Notes under the pieces: generated by a model
Databases searched by the model: none
Seen by the model: the letters and a program-made list of their open reading frames with translations, nothing else
Told to the model about the DNA's origin: nothing
Program-made: the position numbers and the translations under genes
Assembly: GCF_003315485.1 (NCBI RefSeq)
Contig: NZ_QNSE01000009.1
Location: forward strand, 1-64,000
DNA length: 64,000 nucleotides
Direction of reading: 5' to 3'
Source: Marinomonas rhizomae
GTDB lineage: Bacteria; Pseudomonadota; Gammaproteobacteria; Pseudomonadales; Marinomonadaceae
In this document: piece after piece, positions 24,671 through 32,818 of the stretch
Layout of the letters: each line of letters starts with the position of its first letter
How positions within the stretch are numbered: position 1 is the first letter of the stretch

Positions 24671-26587
24671 TTATTTTAAGTCGCTAAATTCATTGTCTAC
24701 GGTAAGGTTAACGGGTAAGTCGTAACCAGGTAAACGGATTTCTTGATCGCTGATATCAAGTTCTTCGCCACCTAATACGTTAAAGCCAAATTTATAAATA
24801 GGGAGAGCAGCGCCGCGAATTGCAGATTGGTTGTATTCTTCAGCAGCGGCAACAACATCAGCGTTTTTCGTTTGATAATGACTCATTTGCTCTGCACTAT
24901 AACGCTTGTTCAGCATCTTCATAGTTTGGTGTGGTGATAGTAAAACCGCCGTTGCATTGTTCCCACCAAAACCTTTTGAGTTTAGCAGTGCCGCAGAAAA
25001 ATAGTCTTTTCCGTAGGCTTCGTGTTTGAGCTGGAACTTTAGACCTTCTTGATAAACGTCATCGGCAACAGCGTGTGACGTTGTGATTCCAGGAAGAATA
25101 CCATCTTTCCAAACTCCCAAGGATAAGTGAAGCTGGTCACCGCCTGCTGTGCCTTGAGAGTGCCCAAGGAAAGCTTTCATGGCTACTACCGGTATCTCTT
25201 TTGCGCCAAAGCTTGTCGCAGCTTTGCTTAAAACATGGGATTCGGTAATACGGTTTTGAGGGGTACTAGTACCATGGGCTTGAATAAAAGTGCGCTGTGT
25301 TAAGCCATCATTACCTATAATATTTTGTAGGTAAGCCATGGCCTTACTCATGGTTAAATAGTTACCTATTCCTGGAGCCGAGATGGATTTTTTATGTCCG
25401 TCTGCATGAGAGAACACGGCAGGAATGGCACCGAATATTTCGGCTCCTAGTTCAATCGCAAGTTCATCATCCATCAGAAGAGTCCATTGGCTAGATTCAC
25501 CAATGGTAAAACCACAGTTTTGGGCAAATGGCCGGCAACTACGAGTGTGGTCTGGCTCTTCTTGGTTTTTGATTTGGTCAAGGGCGAGTAAGGCGCTATC
25601 TTCAGCCAATGCCCCCATTGTTCTAAAACCTTCAATGATTTCAGGGGTGATTGGAGCGTCACTGCCGCCAACCATTGCCACTCGAAATTTTCCTGTTTTG
25701 ATGCCATCAATGGCTTTTTCTAGATTGAAAAAGTACGTCGCACAGGCACCAATCGAGGTGCCGACATTACCAACGCTGCCTAAAATGTAAGCATTTACAA
25801 AGTCTGCTGGCATTTGTGCATAGCCAAGAGGTAAGTGCTTTGATGTCGTACGTTTCCCCATTAGAGCGGATTTGAGCATACCGCCAAAGCCTAAGTCATC
25901 CATTTGACCAATTGAGTTGGCTGCATAAACAGCCATTTGATCGGGCGCGACTTTACTGCGAATTTTTTCCCAATCAATGCCGCTACTTTTAATAGCATCA
26001 GAGGCGCCATAAACTGTCATTTGCAAGCCACGAGGGTGGTTTCGACTTTGGTATAGCTTGGATGGGTCGAAGCCGGTAGGTAGTTGTCCTGCTGCTTTGA
26101 CGGATAGTGGGCGAGTGTCTTTTATGAAGGTTTCTAAATTACCATCCACCACTACGTTACTTAGGGTGTCTGAAAGCTCGCTTACTTGCCAGTTTGTTGG
26201 TCGATCTTTTGGAAGAGAGCGTGTTTTTATTGTGAAGCTGAGCTTTTCTTCGTTTTCGTTTGACTGCAATGTTGTCGATTTATGTAAAACAACATGATCA
26301 ACGTCAAATAAACTCGGATGGATACGGCGAATCAAGGTGCGAGCAAGAAGGGACTCTCCAATACTGTCGACCAGTGCTGCGGCATCTAAAGCTTCCCCAC
26401 TATCTGTGTACCAGAGGCCGTTTTTATGTTCAGCCATATTTGTAATAGTGGCAAGATCGAGTAAAACATCCTGCTGGATTGCGTTTGGAAGAAGATCAAA
26501 GACAATACGGCGATATGCTTGATGTGAAGAAGTACGACCAGCCGAATTGATTCCGCCAAAGCCAACAATAACAGGTAAACGGGCCAA
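24671..26587 (-). CDS. fabY: Large beta-ketoacyl synthase, FabY type
   Basis: This thiolase-fold condensing enzyme of 638 residues is well above the roughly 410 of FabB/FabF. It matches the length and the N-terminus (ARLPVIVGFGGINSAGR) of the Pseudomonas FabY group. FabY condenses acetyl-CoA with malonyl-ACP to start fatty acid synthesis in organisms lacking FabH. The Cys-His-His site is present: Cys in GTSIGACATYF (about residue 280), His in QAHGTSTPQN (about 450), and His in KAFLGHSQGTAGG (about 490). It appears to be a stand-alone gene. Whether this organism lacks FabH cannot be seen in this window. Confidence 0.82.
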   Translation of the reverse strand: MARLPVIVGFGGINSAGRTSSHQAYRRIVFDLLPNAIQQDVLLDLATITNMAEHKNGLWYTDSGEALDAAALVDSIGESLLARTLIRRIHPSLFDVDHVVLHKSTTLQSNENEEKLSFTIKTRSLPKDRPTNWQVSELSDTLSNVVVDGNLETFIKDTRPLSVKAAGQLPTGFDPSKLYQSRNHPRGLQMTVYGASDAIKSSGIDWEKIRSKVAPDQMAVYAANSIGQMDDLGFGGMLKSALMGKRTTSKHLPLGYAQMPADFVNAYILGSVGNVGTSIGACATYFFNLEKAIDGIKTGKFRVAMVGGSDAPITPEIIEGFRTMGALAEDSALLALDQIKNQEEPDHTRSCRPFAQNCGFTIGESSQWTLLMDDELAIELGAEIFGAIPAVFSHADGHKKSISAPGIGNYLTMSKAMAYLQNIIGNDGLTQRTFIQAHGTSTPQNRITESHVLSKAATSFGAKEIPVVAMKAFLGHSQGTAGGDQLHLSLGVWKDGILPGITTSHAVADDVYQEGLKFQLKHEAYGKDYFSAALLNSKGFGGNNATAVLLSPHQTMKMLNKRYSAEQMSHYQTKNADVVAAAEEYNQSAIRGAALPIYKFGFNVLGGEELDISDQEIRLPGYDLPVNLTVDNEFSDLK

Positions 26588-26638
26588 TTGAATTTCCTCG
26601 TTTGATGAGTGGGTGAAATATTACGGTATTGTAATGAA

Positions 26639-26660
26639 GGGGTGGACGCTTAGCCACCCC
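26639..26660. other. GC-rich hairpin between bax and fabY
   Basis: GGGGTGG (26639-26645) pairs perfectly with CCACCCC (26654-26660) around an 8-nt loop. It lies 52 bp upstream of the fabY start and downstream of the Bax-like gene. No T-run follows, so it could be a weak terminator or a leader structure of fabY. Confidence 0.35.
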
Positions 26661-26745
26661 ACATAAAGTAATTTCGTAACAATAAATTGCATTTTATTAC
26701 ATTTATCTTGGTTTGAGTTTGGAAAATGGCTCTTGCATATTATGC

Positions 26746-27603
26746 CTAGGGCGCAGCTTGAGATCGGTTGAACCGCCATAGTTTGTTGTAATTGATTAAG
26801 CTTTCAATTTCTTCTATGTAAGCTTGACCACGTTCGGAATAGTGTTCTAAACCATGAGCAAGTGCTATACCGGTAATGATTTCTTTATTTCGACGCAATT
26901 GAGCGCGAGAGGCTCTTAGTTTCTTGTATGCGGCATTGGTATTTAAATTGTCAATGTAGGCGAAAACAGACTCTCGGGCATCATTGAATTTTCGTACTTC
27001 ATGATCTGCATCTTCGTTTCTGGATTCTGGAACGAGGCCACAGCCCTTTCTAAAACACCACTGACCAAAATAGTTATTACCTTGGGTGGCGAATCGAGAT
27101 GTTCCCCATGCCGATTCATTCGCTGCTTGTGCCAAGACAAGCGATGCAGGAATGATGTCTAAACGATTAAGAAGTGTTTTTATGTCGTTTTTTGAGTAGC
27201 TTTCAAGTGTTTTAAGCTTGTGGTTTTGTCGAAGCGTTGAAATCCATTTTTTATTTTTTATTGAAAGTTTTTTATTGCTAGTAAGTAAAGCATTCAAACG
27301 TTCACGATCTTTTAAAATGAGGCTGTTTTTTTCATTGATAAAAGGAGTAAGGTAATTGAAGAAGGATTTTTTACGCTCTTTTACATCGGTTATTGCTGCA
27401 AAATCAGGGCGCTCTTTTTGAATAGGATGCGATTTAAAGTAGCTCTTTTCATCCGGTGTGGCTTCGCCTGACTCTTCCTGAGGAGTGTTGTTTTCCGATA
27501 TTTCATCCTGAGTATCATTCAGATCATTGTGAAATGGACCAACTTTTATCCATAGAATAAATATTAGTGTAAAAGAGATAATCCAAAGTATTTTCTTTTC
27601 CAT
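26746..27603 (-). CDS. Bax-like glucosaminidase-domain protein
   Basis: This membrane-anchored peptidoglycan hydrolase candidate has about 285 residues. A single N-terminal hydrophobic segment (KKILWIISFTLIFILWIK) anchors it, followed by a low-complexity acidic linker. The glucosaminidase domain starts near residue 155, with ASLVLAQAANESAWGTSRFA carrying the catalytic Glu. The segment NNYFGQWCFRKGCGLVP is typical of E. coli Bax. I chose the ATG at 27601-27603; a TTG at 27621 would add six residues. It probably trims glycan strands in the periplasm. Confidence 0.85.
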   Translation of the reverse strand: MEKKILWIISFTLIFILWIKVGPFHNDLNDTQDEISENNTPQEESGEATPDEKSYFKSHPIQKERPDFAAITDVKERKKSFFNYLTPFINEKNSLILKDRERLNALLTSNKKLSIKNKKWISTLRQNHKLKTLESYSKNDIKTLLNRLDIIPASLVLAQAANESAWGTSRFATQGNNYFGQWCFRKGCGLVPESRNEDADHEVRKFNDARESVFAYIDNLNTNAAYKKLRASRAQLRRNKEIITGIALAHGLEHYSERGQAYIEEIESLINYNKLWRFNRSQAAP

Positions 27604-27781
27604 AAAAACCACAAGTCTCAAGTATTTATATTTTTAGTCGGCACTGGGTTCAAAGTGATCGCTAACTAAGGGAGTATAGACAAAAAAGTGGCCCCATTAT
27701 CCTTAAAATCGACTCACTTTAATAGACTTTAGCTCAGGCTTCTTGAATTTGCCTTAATTCCTTTTTTTAGTTAATTGATGT

Positions 27782-28753
27782 TTAAGGGAATAGTTTAGTT
27801 GGGCCTAAGGGAACAATTTGAGTTGGGTTAATTGTTTTGTGACTGTAGTAATAATGTCGCTTGATATGCTGTAAATTGACTGTGCTAGCAATATTCGGGG
27901 TGTCGAAGAGTCGCTTCAAATAAGCGTTAAGGTTTGGGTAGTCTAAAATGCGTTTTAGGTTACACTTAAAATGCCCAAAGTAGACGGCGTCAAAACGAAT
28001 AAGGGTTGTGAAAAGTCGCCAGTCTGCTTCTGTTTGTTCTTTTCCCAATAAATAAGTACGAGTTGTTAACCTTTCTTCTAAAAAATTCAATGTATCAAAA
28101 AGCGGCGTGAGCGCCTCCTCATAAGCTCTTTGGGTTGTTGCAAAACCGCATTTATAGACACCATTGTTTAGCGTGTTATAGATACGTTCATTTAGTAGGT
28201 CAATCTCATTGGCTTTGCTCTCTGGGTAGAAATCTAACGTATTTCCTGTCATATCATCAAATGCGCGATTGAAAATACGGATTATTTCTGATGATTCGTT
28301 AGATACAATGGTTTGGCGCTTTTTGTCCCATAAAATAGGTACAGTCACTCTACCGCTGTAATTTGGCTTGGCTTTTGTGTACAACTGATAGGCAAAATTG
28401 AACTGATGTAATGGATCGCCAATGTCAATATTCGAATCATTAAAGTTGTCATCTTGCTTGAATTCCCAGCCATTCTCTAGCATGTCTGGATGTACGCAGC
28501 TAATGCTTATAATCTCTTCTAGTTGTTTTAACTTAATAAAAACCAGCGCCCTGTGGGCCCATGGACAGGCAAGTGAAACATACAGATGATAACGACCAGC
28601 TTGGGCGGGGAAATGACTTGAGTTATTTGATTGGTATTCACTGTCTGGGTAGATCCAGTTCCTGAATTTTGACTCGCTGCGAACAAATTCTCCTTTGCTT
28701 GCTTTGGTGTCATACCACTTATCGACCCACTGACCCTTTACAAGTAATCCCAT
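27782..28753 (-). CDS. yqjG: Glutathionyl-hydroquinone reductase (YqjG type)
   Basis: This Xi-class glutathione S-transferase of 323 residues reduces glutathionyl-hydroquinones. The catalytic Cys is in VSLACPWAHRALV (about residue 59). The family features VTVPILWDKKRQTIVSNESSEIIR and the C-terminal HYYYSHKTINPT are present. The ATG at 28751-28753 gives MGLLVKGQWVDKWYDTK, matching E. coli YqjG, and has AGAGGA seven bases upstream. A longer reading to 28816 adds residues with no family similarity. It is divergent from the diguanylate cyclase gene. Confidence 0.93.
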   Translation of the reverse strand: MGLLVKGQWVDKWYDTKASKGEFVRSESKFRNWIYPDSEYQSNNSSHFPAQAGRYHLYVSLACPWAHRALVFIKLKQLEEIISISCVHPDMLENGWEFKQDDNFNDSNIDIGDPLHQFNFAYQLYTKAKPNYSGRVTVPILWDKKRQTIVSNESSEIIRIFNRAFDDMTGNTLDFYPESKANEIDLLNERIYNTLNNGVYKCGFATTQRAYEEALTPLFDTLNFLEERLTTRTYLLGKEQTEADWRLFTTLIRFDAVYFGHFKCNLKRILDYPNLNAYLKRLFDTPNIASTVNLQHIKRHYYYSHKTINPTQIVPLGPTKLFP

Positions 28754-28863
28754 GGTTTTTTCCTCTAATGTAAGTTCTACATTATTATTAATGAAATTGA
28801 ATCGTTTTCGGGGCAATATATTGGTCGTATTTAATCGAATGATTCGATGGGTTTGATATTTTT

Positions 28864-30018
28864 ATGTCTGAACGTTTAAGTTCATTGTTAGTTCCTTGCT
28901 TCATTTTGCTAGTGAGTGTTTATGCTAGTTTGTATGTTGGCCTATTGCCACCCTTGTGGTTCAGCTTGCTGCCATTGCTTCCCTTTATCTTTGCCGGTGT
29001 CGCTCTTTTACTGGCGTGGCATTTTAACAAAGGCCGAGTGCTGATTCTTGTTTTGTTGTTGCTGGTCCCAAAGCTTTATGGCGACTCTGATCAAGCGGCA
29101 TCATTGACAGCATATTTGGTGGTTTCTTGTTTTTGTATTGCTTTATTGGGATTTGTACCTGAGCGAGGCTTTTTTAATCGCTTTGCGGTGAATCGTATTT
29201 TATTTGTTCTAATGTTGGTTAGCTGGTGTTATGCCATTGAAAGAAATTGGGTGTCTTTTGCATTCTTAGATTATGCTTTTTTCGCTACCAGTGTGAGTTG
29301 GTCTACGGTTTTATTGTGGTGTGTTTTATTTATCAGCACGTTGGCAATTGGCCTAGCTTGGTGGTTAAGCGGTGATACGTTCCGATCAAGTGGTCTGATT
29401 AGTATTGTTAGTTTGTTGATTGTCAGTCATTTTGTTTCCTCTGACATACAGTTTGATGCTTTGTTATCAGCGCAATTTTTGTTGTGGATTTGGTTTTTAT
29501 TAATGGAAAGTCATCGAATGGCGTATTTAGATGATATGACCAAATTGCCAGGCCGGCGGGCCTTGAATGAGCAGCTTGTTGGGCTGTCAAAACATTATGC
29601 AATAGCCATGGTTGATGTTGATCACTTCAAAAAATTTAATGACACTTATGGTCATGATATGGGTGATAAAGTACTTAAGAGTGTTGCTTTTCAGCTGAAG
29701 CAATTCTCCAGTCCCGGAAAAGCGTTTCGTTTTGGCGGTGAGGAATTCACCATAGTATTTCGACGGAAGCGTCTTGAGGATGTTGAAGATGTTTTAGAGG
29801 TCATTCGTGAGAGCATTGAATCCGCTTTGGTTGAGGTGTTTGATCCGAAAAAGAAGCAAGAAATAGCGGTGAATGTAACGGCTAGTGTTGGTGTGGCTTT
29901 TGCTGCTAGCGGTGAGTCTCCGGATTCTGTCTTAAAAAGGGCTGATGAGGCCTTATATCAGTCTAAGAAGAAAGGAAGAAACCGCGTTTCTAAGTCTCCA
30001 TCCCCTAAAAATATTTAA
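28864..30018 (+). CDS. Membrane-bound diguanylate cyclase
   Basis: This inner-membrane protein of 384 residues has about seven N-terminal hydrophobic segments (residues 5-205) and a C-terminal GGDEF domain. The active-site loop is FRFGGEEFTIVF (near residue 291), a functional GGEEF form, and the nucleotide-binding DVDHFKKFNDTYGHDMGD segment is intact. It should make cyclic di-GMP. I see no RxxD inhibitory site five residues before the GGEEF motif, so product inhibition may be absent. The sensor part is a plain helical bundle with no recognised ligand domain. Confidence 0.9.
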   Translation: MSERLSSLLVPCFILLVSVYASLYVGLLPPLWFSLLPLLPFIFAGVALLLAWHFNKGRVLILVLLLLVPKLYGDSDQAASLTAYLVVSCFCIALLGFVPERGFFNRFAVNRILFVLMLVSWCYAIERNWVSFAFLDYAFFATSVSWSTVLLWCVLFISTLAIGLAWWLSGDTFRSSGLISIVSLLIVSHFVSSDIQFDALLSAQFLLWIWFLLMESHRMAYLDDMTKLPGRRALNEQLVGLSKHYAIAMVDVDHFKKFNDTYGHDMGDKVLKSVAFQLKQFSSPGKAFRFGGEEFTIVFRRKRLEDVEDVLEVIRESIESALVEVFDPKKKQEIAVNVTASVGVAFAASGESPDSVLKRADEALYQSKKKGRNRVSKSPSPKNI

Positions 30019-30023
30019 ATTAT

Positions 30024-30054
30024 AAAAAAAACTGACCGATCGATCAGTTTTTTT
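30024..30054 (+). terminator. Terminator after the diguanylate cyclase gene
   Basis: Eight A and CTGA (30024-30035) pair with TCAG and seven T (30044-30054) around an 8-nt loop. The centre ACTGACCGATCGATCAGT (30031-30048) is nearly palindromic and also resembles TetR-family operators. The terminator role is favoured by the T-tract and position. Confidence 0.7.
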
Positions 30055-30065
30055 GCTCTCATCTA

Positions 30066-30093
30066 TTGCACTGCTGATTCACCTGTCTATAAT
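30066..30093 (+). promoter_or_regulatory. Putative promoter of the candidate small RNA
   Basis: A perfect TATAAT (30088-30093) is preceded at 16 bp by TTGCAC (30066-30071), a partial -35 match. Transcription would start near 30100 and reach the terminator at 30326-30348. Confidence 0.5.
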
Positions 30094-30099
30094 CTGTTT

Positions 30100-30348
30100 C
30101 TAGATTACATCAATGATTGTATTCGCTTGTTAAAAAGCGGTAGGGTCTTTTCTGTTTATTGATTTAGTAAACATTGTGGTGCGTATTAAGTTATCGCCGC
30201 CGTACAAGAACATTGAGTTCCGTAATTACTAGAATTACGTCTCGATCACAGCGCCAACGTGGTGTAGCAGTTAGCCTAATGACGAATGCCTATAGTCATT
30301 AACGTCTCTGCTACGAGGGGAAATGGGGAGCTTCGGCTCCCTTTTTTT
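30100..30348 (+). ncRNA. Candidate structured small RNA of about 250 nt
   Basis: This intergenic region lacks an open frame but has a promoter-like TATAAT upstream, several hairpins and a textbook terminator at its end. One hairpin is CGTAATT-ACTAG-AATTACG (30221-30239). A second is a two-tier stem of GTAGCAG/CTGCTAC (30264-30270, 30308-30314) enclosing TAATGAC/GTCATTA (30277-30283, 30295-30301). A weaker stem CGCCA/TGGTG lies between them. ACGTCTC follows a hairpin arm twice (30237-30243 and 30302-30308). It does not resemble 6S RNA, 4.5S RNA, tmRNA or CsrB-type RNAs. The 5' end is uncertain. A leader of the downstream TetR gene that terminates prematurely is the main alternative. Confidence 0.5.
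30326..30348 (+). terminator. Terminator of the candidate small RNA
   Basis: GGGAGC (30326-30331) pairs with GCTCCC (30336-30341) around a stable TTCG tetraloop and is followed by seven T. It lies 128 bp before the TetR-family gene, with no coding gene directly upstream. Confidence 0.9.
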
Positions 30349-30476
30349 ATGCGATTTTTTCTTATTTCTTCGTGCCGATTCTAAAGAATGTTATTCTTCA
30401 AGAATATCGCGCAGGATGGTAAGTCGATATAACAAATACTCCCCTTTAGTCATATTGTGATCAGCGAGGCTATTTC

Positions 30477-31118
30477 TTGAGCGAAGTTAAACGACCAAAA
30501 GATCAATTGAAAGCGCATATCCGTGCTCAGAACCAAACTCTTATTTTAGAAACATCGGAGCGAGTGTTTGCTCGGCAAGGTTTAGCTAAAACCACGACAC
30601 AGATGATTGCCGATGAAGCCGGTCTACCAAAGGCTAATGTTCATTACTATTATCGTTCTAAAAAAGACCTTTTGGAGGCTGTGTTGGAGCGTATCCTTCG
30701 TCTTTGGTTAGATTCCGTCAGCGAATTTAATGTAGAAGAAGGTCCTAGGCATAATCTAACGCGCTACATCAGTGAAAAAATAGACCAATCTCGCACTAAT
30801 AAGAATGCCTCAAAGATTTTTGCGATGGCGTTAATTGGTGAAGAGTCTTTTGTCTTAGATTATCTTAGAAGCTTGTTCGTGACTGAGTTGAGTCGCGAAA
30901 AAGCAACAATTCAAATCTGGGTGGATCAAGGGCTAATGCAGCCTGTTTCAACCGAACATCTCTTTATTAGTATTTGGGCAATGACTCAGACTTATGCAGA
31001 TTTTGATGCACAAGTTAAAATCATGTTGCAGAAAGATAACTTAGAAGAAATCGACTACGAAGACGCTAAGCTATTCATTACCCGCATGGTGTTAGCTGGC
31101 TGTGGTGTTACAGAGTAA
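30477..31118 (+). CDS. TetR-family regulator, RutR-like
   Basis: This 213-residue TetR-family regulator has the helix-turn-helix at about residues 38-62 (MIADEAGLPKANVHYYYRSKKDLLEAV). The C-terminal domain resembles RutR/YcdC, with the segments RLWLDSV and WAMTQTYADFDAQV. RutR in E. coli senses uracil and related compounds. The uracil phosphoribosyltransferase gene upp lies less than 1 kb away, on the other strand, which makes a pyrimidine link possible but unproven. The TTG start has GAGG about seven bases upstream. A LysE-type exporter gene follows at 28 bp, so it may control that gene. Confidence 0.8.
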   Translation: MSEVKRPKDQLKAHIRAQNQTLILETSERVFARQGLAKTTTQMIADEAGLPKANVHYYYRSKKDLLEAVLERILRLWLDSVSEFNVEEGPRHNLTRYISEKIDQSRTNKNASKIFAMALIGEESFVLDYLRSLFVTELSREKATIQIWVDQGLMQPVSTEHLFISIWAMTQTYADFDAQVKIMLQKDNLEEIDYEDAKLFITRMVLAGCGVTE

Positions 31119-31146
31119 TAGTTGTCAATTATATAGAGGATTGAAG

Positions 31147-31767
31147 ATGACATTAGAAAGCGGAATCACGTTTTTTGTCGCTATTTTTATTTTTAGTATT
31201 ACGCCAGGTCCTGGGATTTTTGCTATTTTGGCAAGAAGTATTTCTAAAGGTGCTAGAGCGAGTTTTTCACTCAGCCTTGGTATGGTGATGAGCGATATAG
31301 TCTATTTAGTGATGGCGTGTTACGGCTTAGCAGCCATCGCATCCGCTTGGGAGGAGGTATTTCTTGCCATACGCTATGCTGGCGCTGCTTATCTAATTTA
31401 TTTGGGGTGGAGGATGTGGATATCTCCAGTTTCTCCTATGTCTTCTGGTGATAATTTACAGGAAGCGAATAATGAAGTCGCAAGCTTTATTCAGGGCTTT
31501 ATGATTTCTGCTTCTAATCCTAAAGTAATACTTTTCTATGTCGCTTTTTTGCCAACCTTTATGGATTTAACCGTTTTGAGTGCATCGGATATTGTATTGG
31601 CGTCATTTCTTACTTTTATTGCCTTATTAATGGGCTTGATGATGGTATCTGTTGGGGCATCTCAGGCGCGACGTTTTATGAAGTCAGAGCGTTCGATGAG
31701 AATCTTGAATAAAACGGCTGGTGGAATCATGGCAAGTGCAGGAGCGTTCTTGGCTTTTAAGAATTAG
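31147..31767 (+). CDS. LysE/RhtB-family exporter
   Basis: This six-helix inner-membrane exporter of 206 residues is in the RhtB branch. The family motif is near the N-terminus (FSITPGPGIFAILARSISKGARA), and the second conserved block is SNPKVILFYVAFLP (about residue 130). The ATG at 31147 follows AGAGGA by six bases; an in-frame GTG at 31102 overlaps the upstream gene and is less likely. It lies 28 bp after the TetR-family gene, probably as one unit. The substrate, perhaps an amino acid or a pyrimidine-derived compound, is unknown. Confidence 0.87.
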   Translation: MTLESGITFFVAIFIFSITPGPGIFAILARSISKGARASFSLSLGMVMSDIVYLVMACYGLAAIASAWEEVFLAIRYAGAAYLIYLGWRMWISPVSPMSSGDNLQEANNEVASFIQGFMISASNPKVILFYVAFLPTFMDLTVLSASDIVLASFLTFIALLMGLMMVSVGASQARRFMKSERSMRILNKTAGGIMASAGAFLAFKN

Positions 31768-31812
31768 CTTTTAAAAATTAGTGCTTAAAATTGAGTGGCT
31801 GGTTTAGGCTAT

Positions 31813-31855
31813 AAAAAGCCGCCTTTATGAGGCCTACTCATAAAGGCGGCTTTTT
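31813..31855. terminator. Bidirectional terminator between the exporter gene and upp
   Basis: A perfect 19-bp stem (31813-31831 with 31837-31855), with GCCGCCTTTATGAG core and a five-base loop, is flanked by A and T runs. It lies between convergent genes. Confidence 0.95.
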
Positions 31856-31871
31856 ATTTACTTTTTAACGG

Positions 31872-32528
31872 TTAACGTGTGCCGTAGATACGGTCGCCAG
31901 CATCACCAACGCCTGGGCGAATGTAGGCATGCTCATCAAGGCCTTGATCAATTGAACCAATATACATGGCAACATCTGGGTGTGCTTCTTTAAACGCTTG
32001 AATACCTTCTGGTGCGGCAAATAGACAAATAAAGCGAATGTCTGCTGCGCCCATTTCTTTCATTTTGTCGATGGCCATAATTGCAGAGTTACCCGTTGCC
32101 AGCATTGGATCAACTACAATAATGGTTCGCTCATTTACTGAGTGTGGCATTTTCAAATAGTATTCAACTGGCTGCTTTGTTTCTGGATCACGATACAAGC
32201 CAACATGTCCAACTCGTGCACTAGGTGATAATTTTAGTACGCCTTCAGCAAGCCCATTACCCGCTCTCATGATGGTAACAATGCAAAGCTTCTTACCTTT
32301 TAGAACTGGGCACATCGCCTTTTCTAAAGGTGTTTCAACTTCAACATCGATTGTTTCTAGATCACGTGTCGCTTCGTAGCCAATTAGTGTGCCTAGCTCT
32401 TCTACTAGCATACGAAATTCACGGGTACTGGTATTTTTATCGCGAAGACTGGTTAATTTGTGTTTAACGAATGGGTGTTTAATCACAAATATATCGTTGT
32501 AAGCCTTAAGGAGTTCATCGCGGGTCAT
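31872..32528 (-). CDS. upp: Uracil phosphoribosyltransferase
   Basis: This pyrimidine salvage enzyme makes UMP from uracil and PRPP. The 218-residue protein carries the PRPP-binding loop [15 protein letters not shown] (about residue 137) and the uracil-binding C-terminal block [17 protein letters not shown]. It is about ten residues longer than E. coli Upp at the N-terminus ([25 protein letters not shown]). A purine-rich ribosome binding site (AAGGAAAGG) precedes the ATG. It appears monocistronic, without the uraA permease gene next to it. Confidence 0.95.
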   Translation of the reverse strand: MTRDELLKAYNDIFVIKHPFVKHKLTSLRDKNTSTREFRMLVEELGTLIGYEATRDLETIDVEVETPLEKAMCPVLKGKKLCIVTIMRAGNGLAEGVLKLSPSARVGHVGLYRDPETKQPVEYYLKMPHSVNERTIIVVDPMLATGNSAIMAIDKMKEMGAADIRFICLFAAPEGIQAFKEAHPDVAMYIGSIDQGLDEHAYIRPGVGDAGDRIYGTR

Positions 32529-32818
32529 TAGCCTTTCCTTTTTTGTAACTCTGAGTCAAGAGTGTGAAATTGAGCAAATTATATCTTTATCATGGGTCTT
32601 ATAATAACACTAAGTCGGAATAGGCCAAATAACTAATCCTGTCCAATGAGTTAGTTTATTTCTAGAAGTGCGCAAGCATTTGGGAAAATGGTCTATGGTG
32701 TTGTTTTCGACAATATCGTCATTACATAAGGTTTATCCCTAGTGAAAGTTTATAAAAATAGCGCTGCTACTTCAGGCGTCATTTTTTACATAAATATAGA
32801 TATATTGAGAAATTGATG

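Noticed and set aside
28754..28816. Longer start for the glutathionyl-hydroquinone reductase.
   Set aside because: The ATG at 28753 has AGAGGA upstream and aligns with E. coli YqjG. The extension overlaps the ribosome binding site and has no similarity.
30031..30048. Near-palindrome ACTGACCGATCGATCAGT as a TetR-family operator.
   Set aside because: It is the core of a hairpin with A and T runs placed right after a stop codon, which fits a terminator better. The operator reading is kept only as an alternative.
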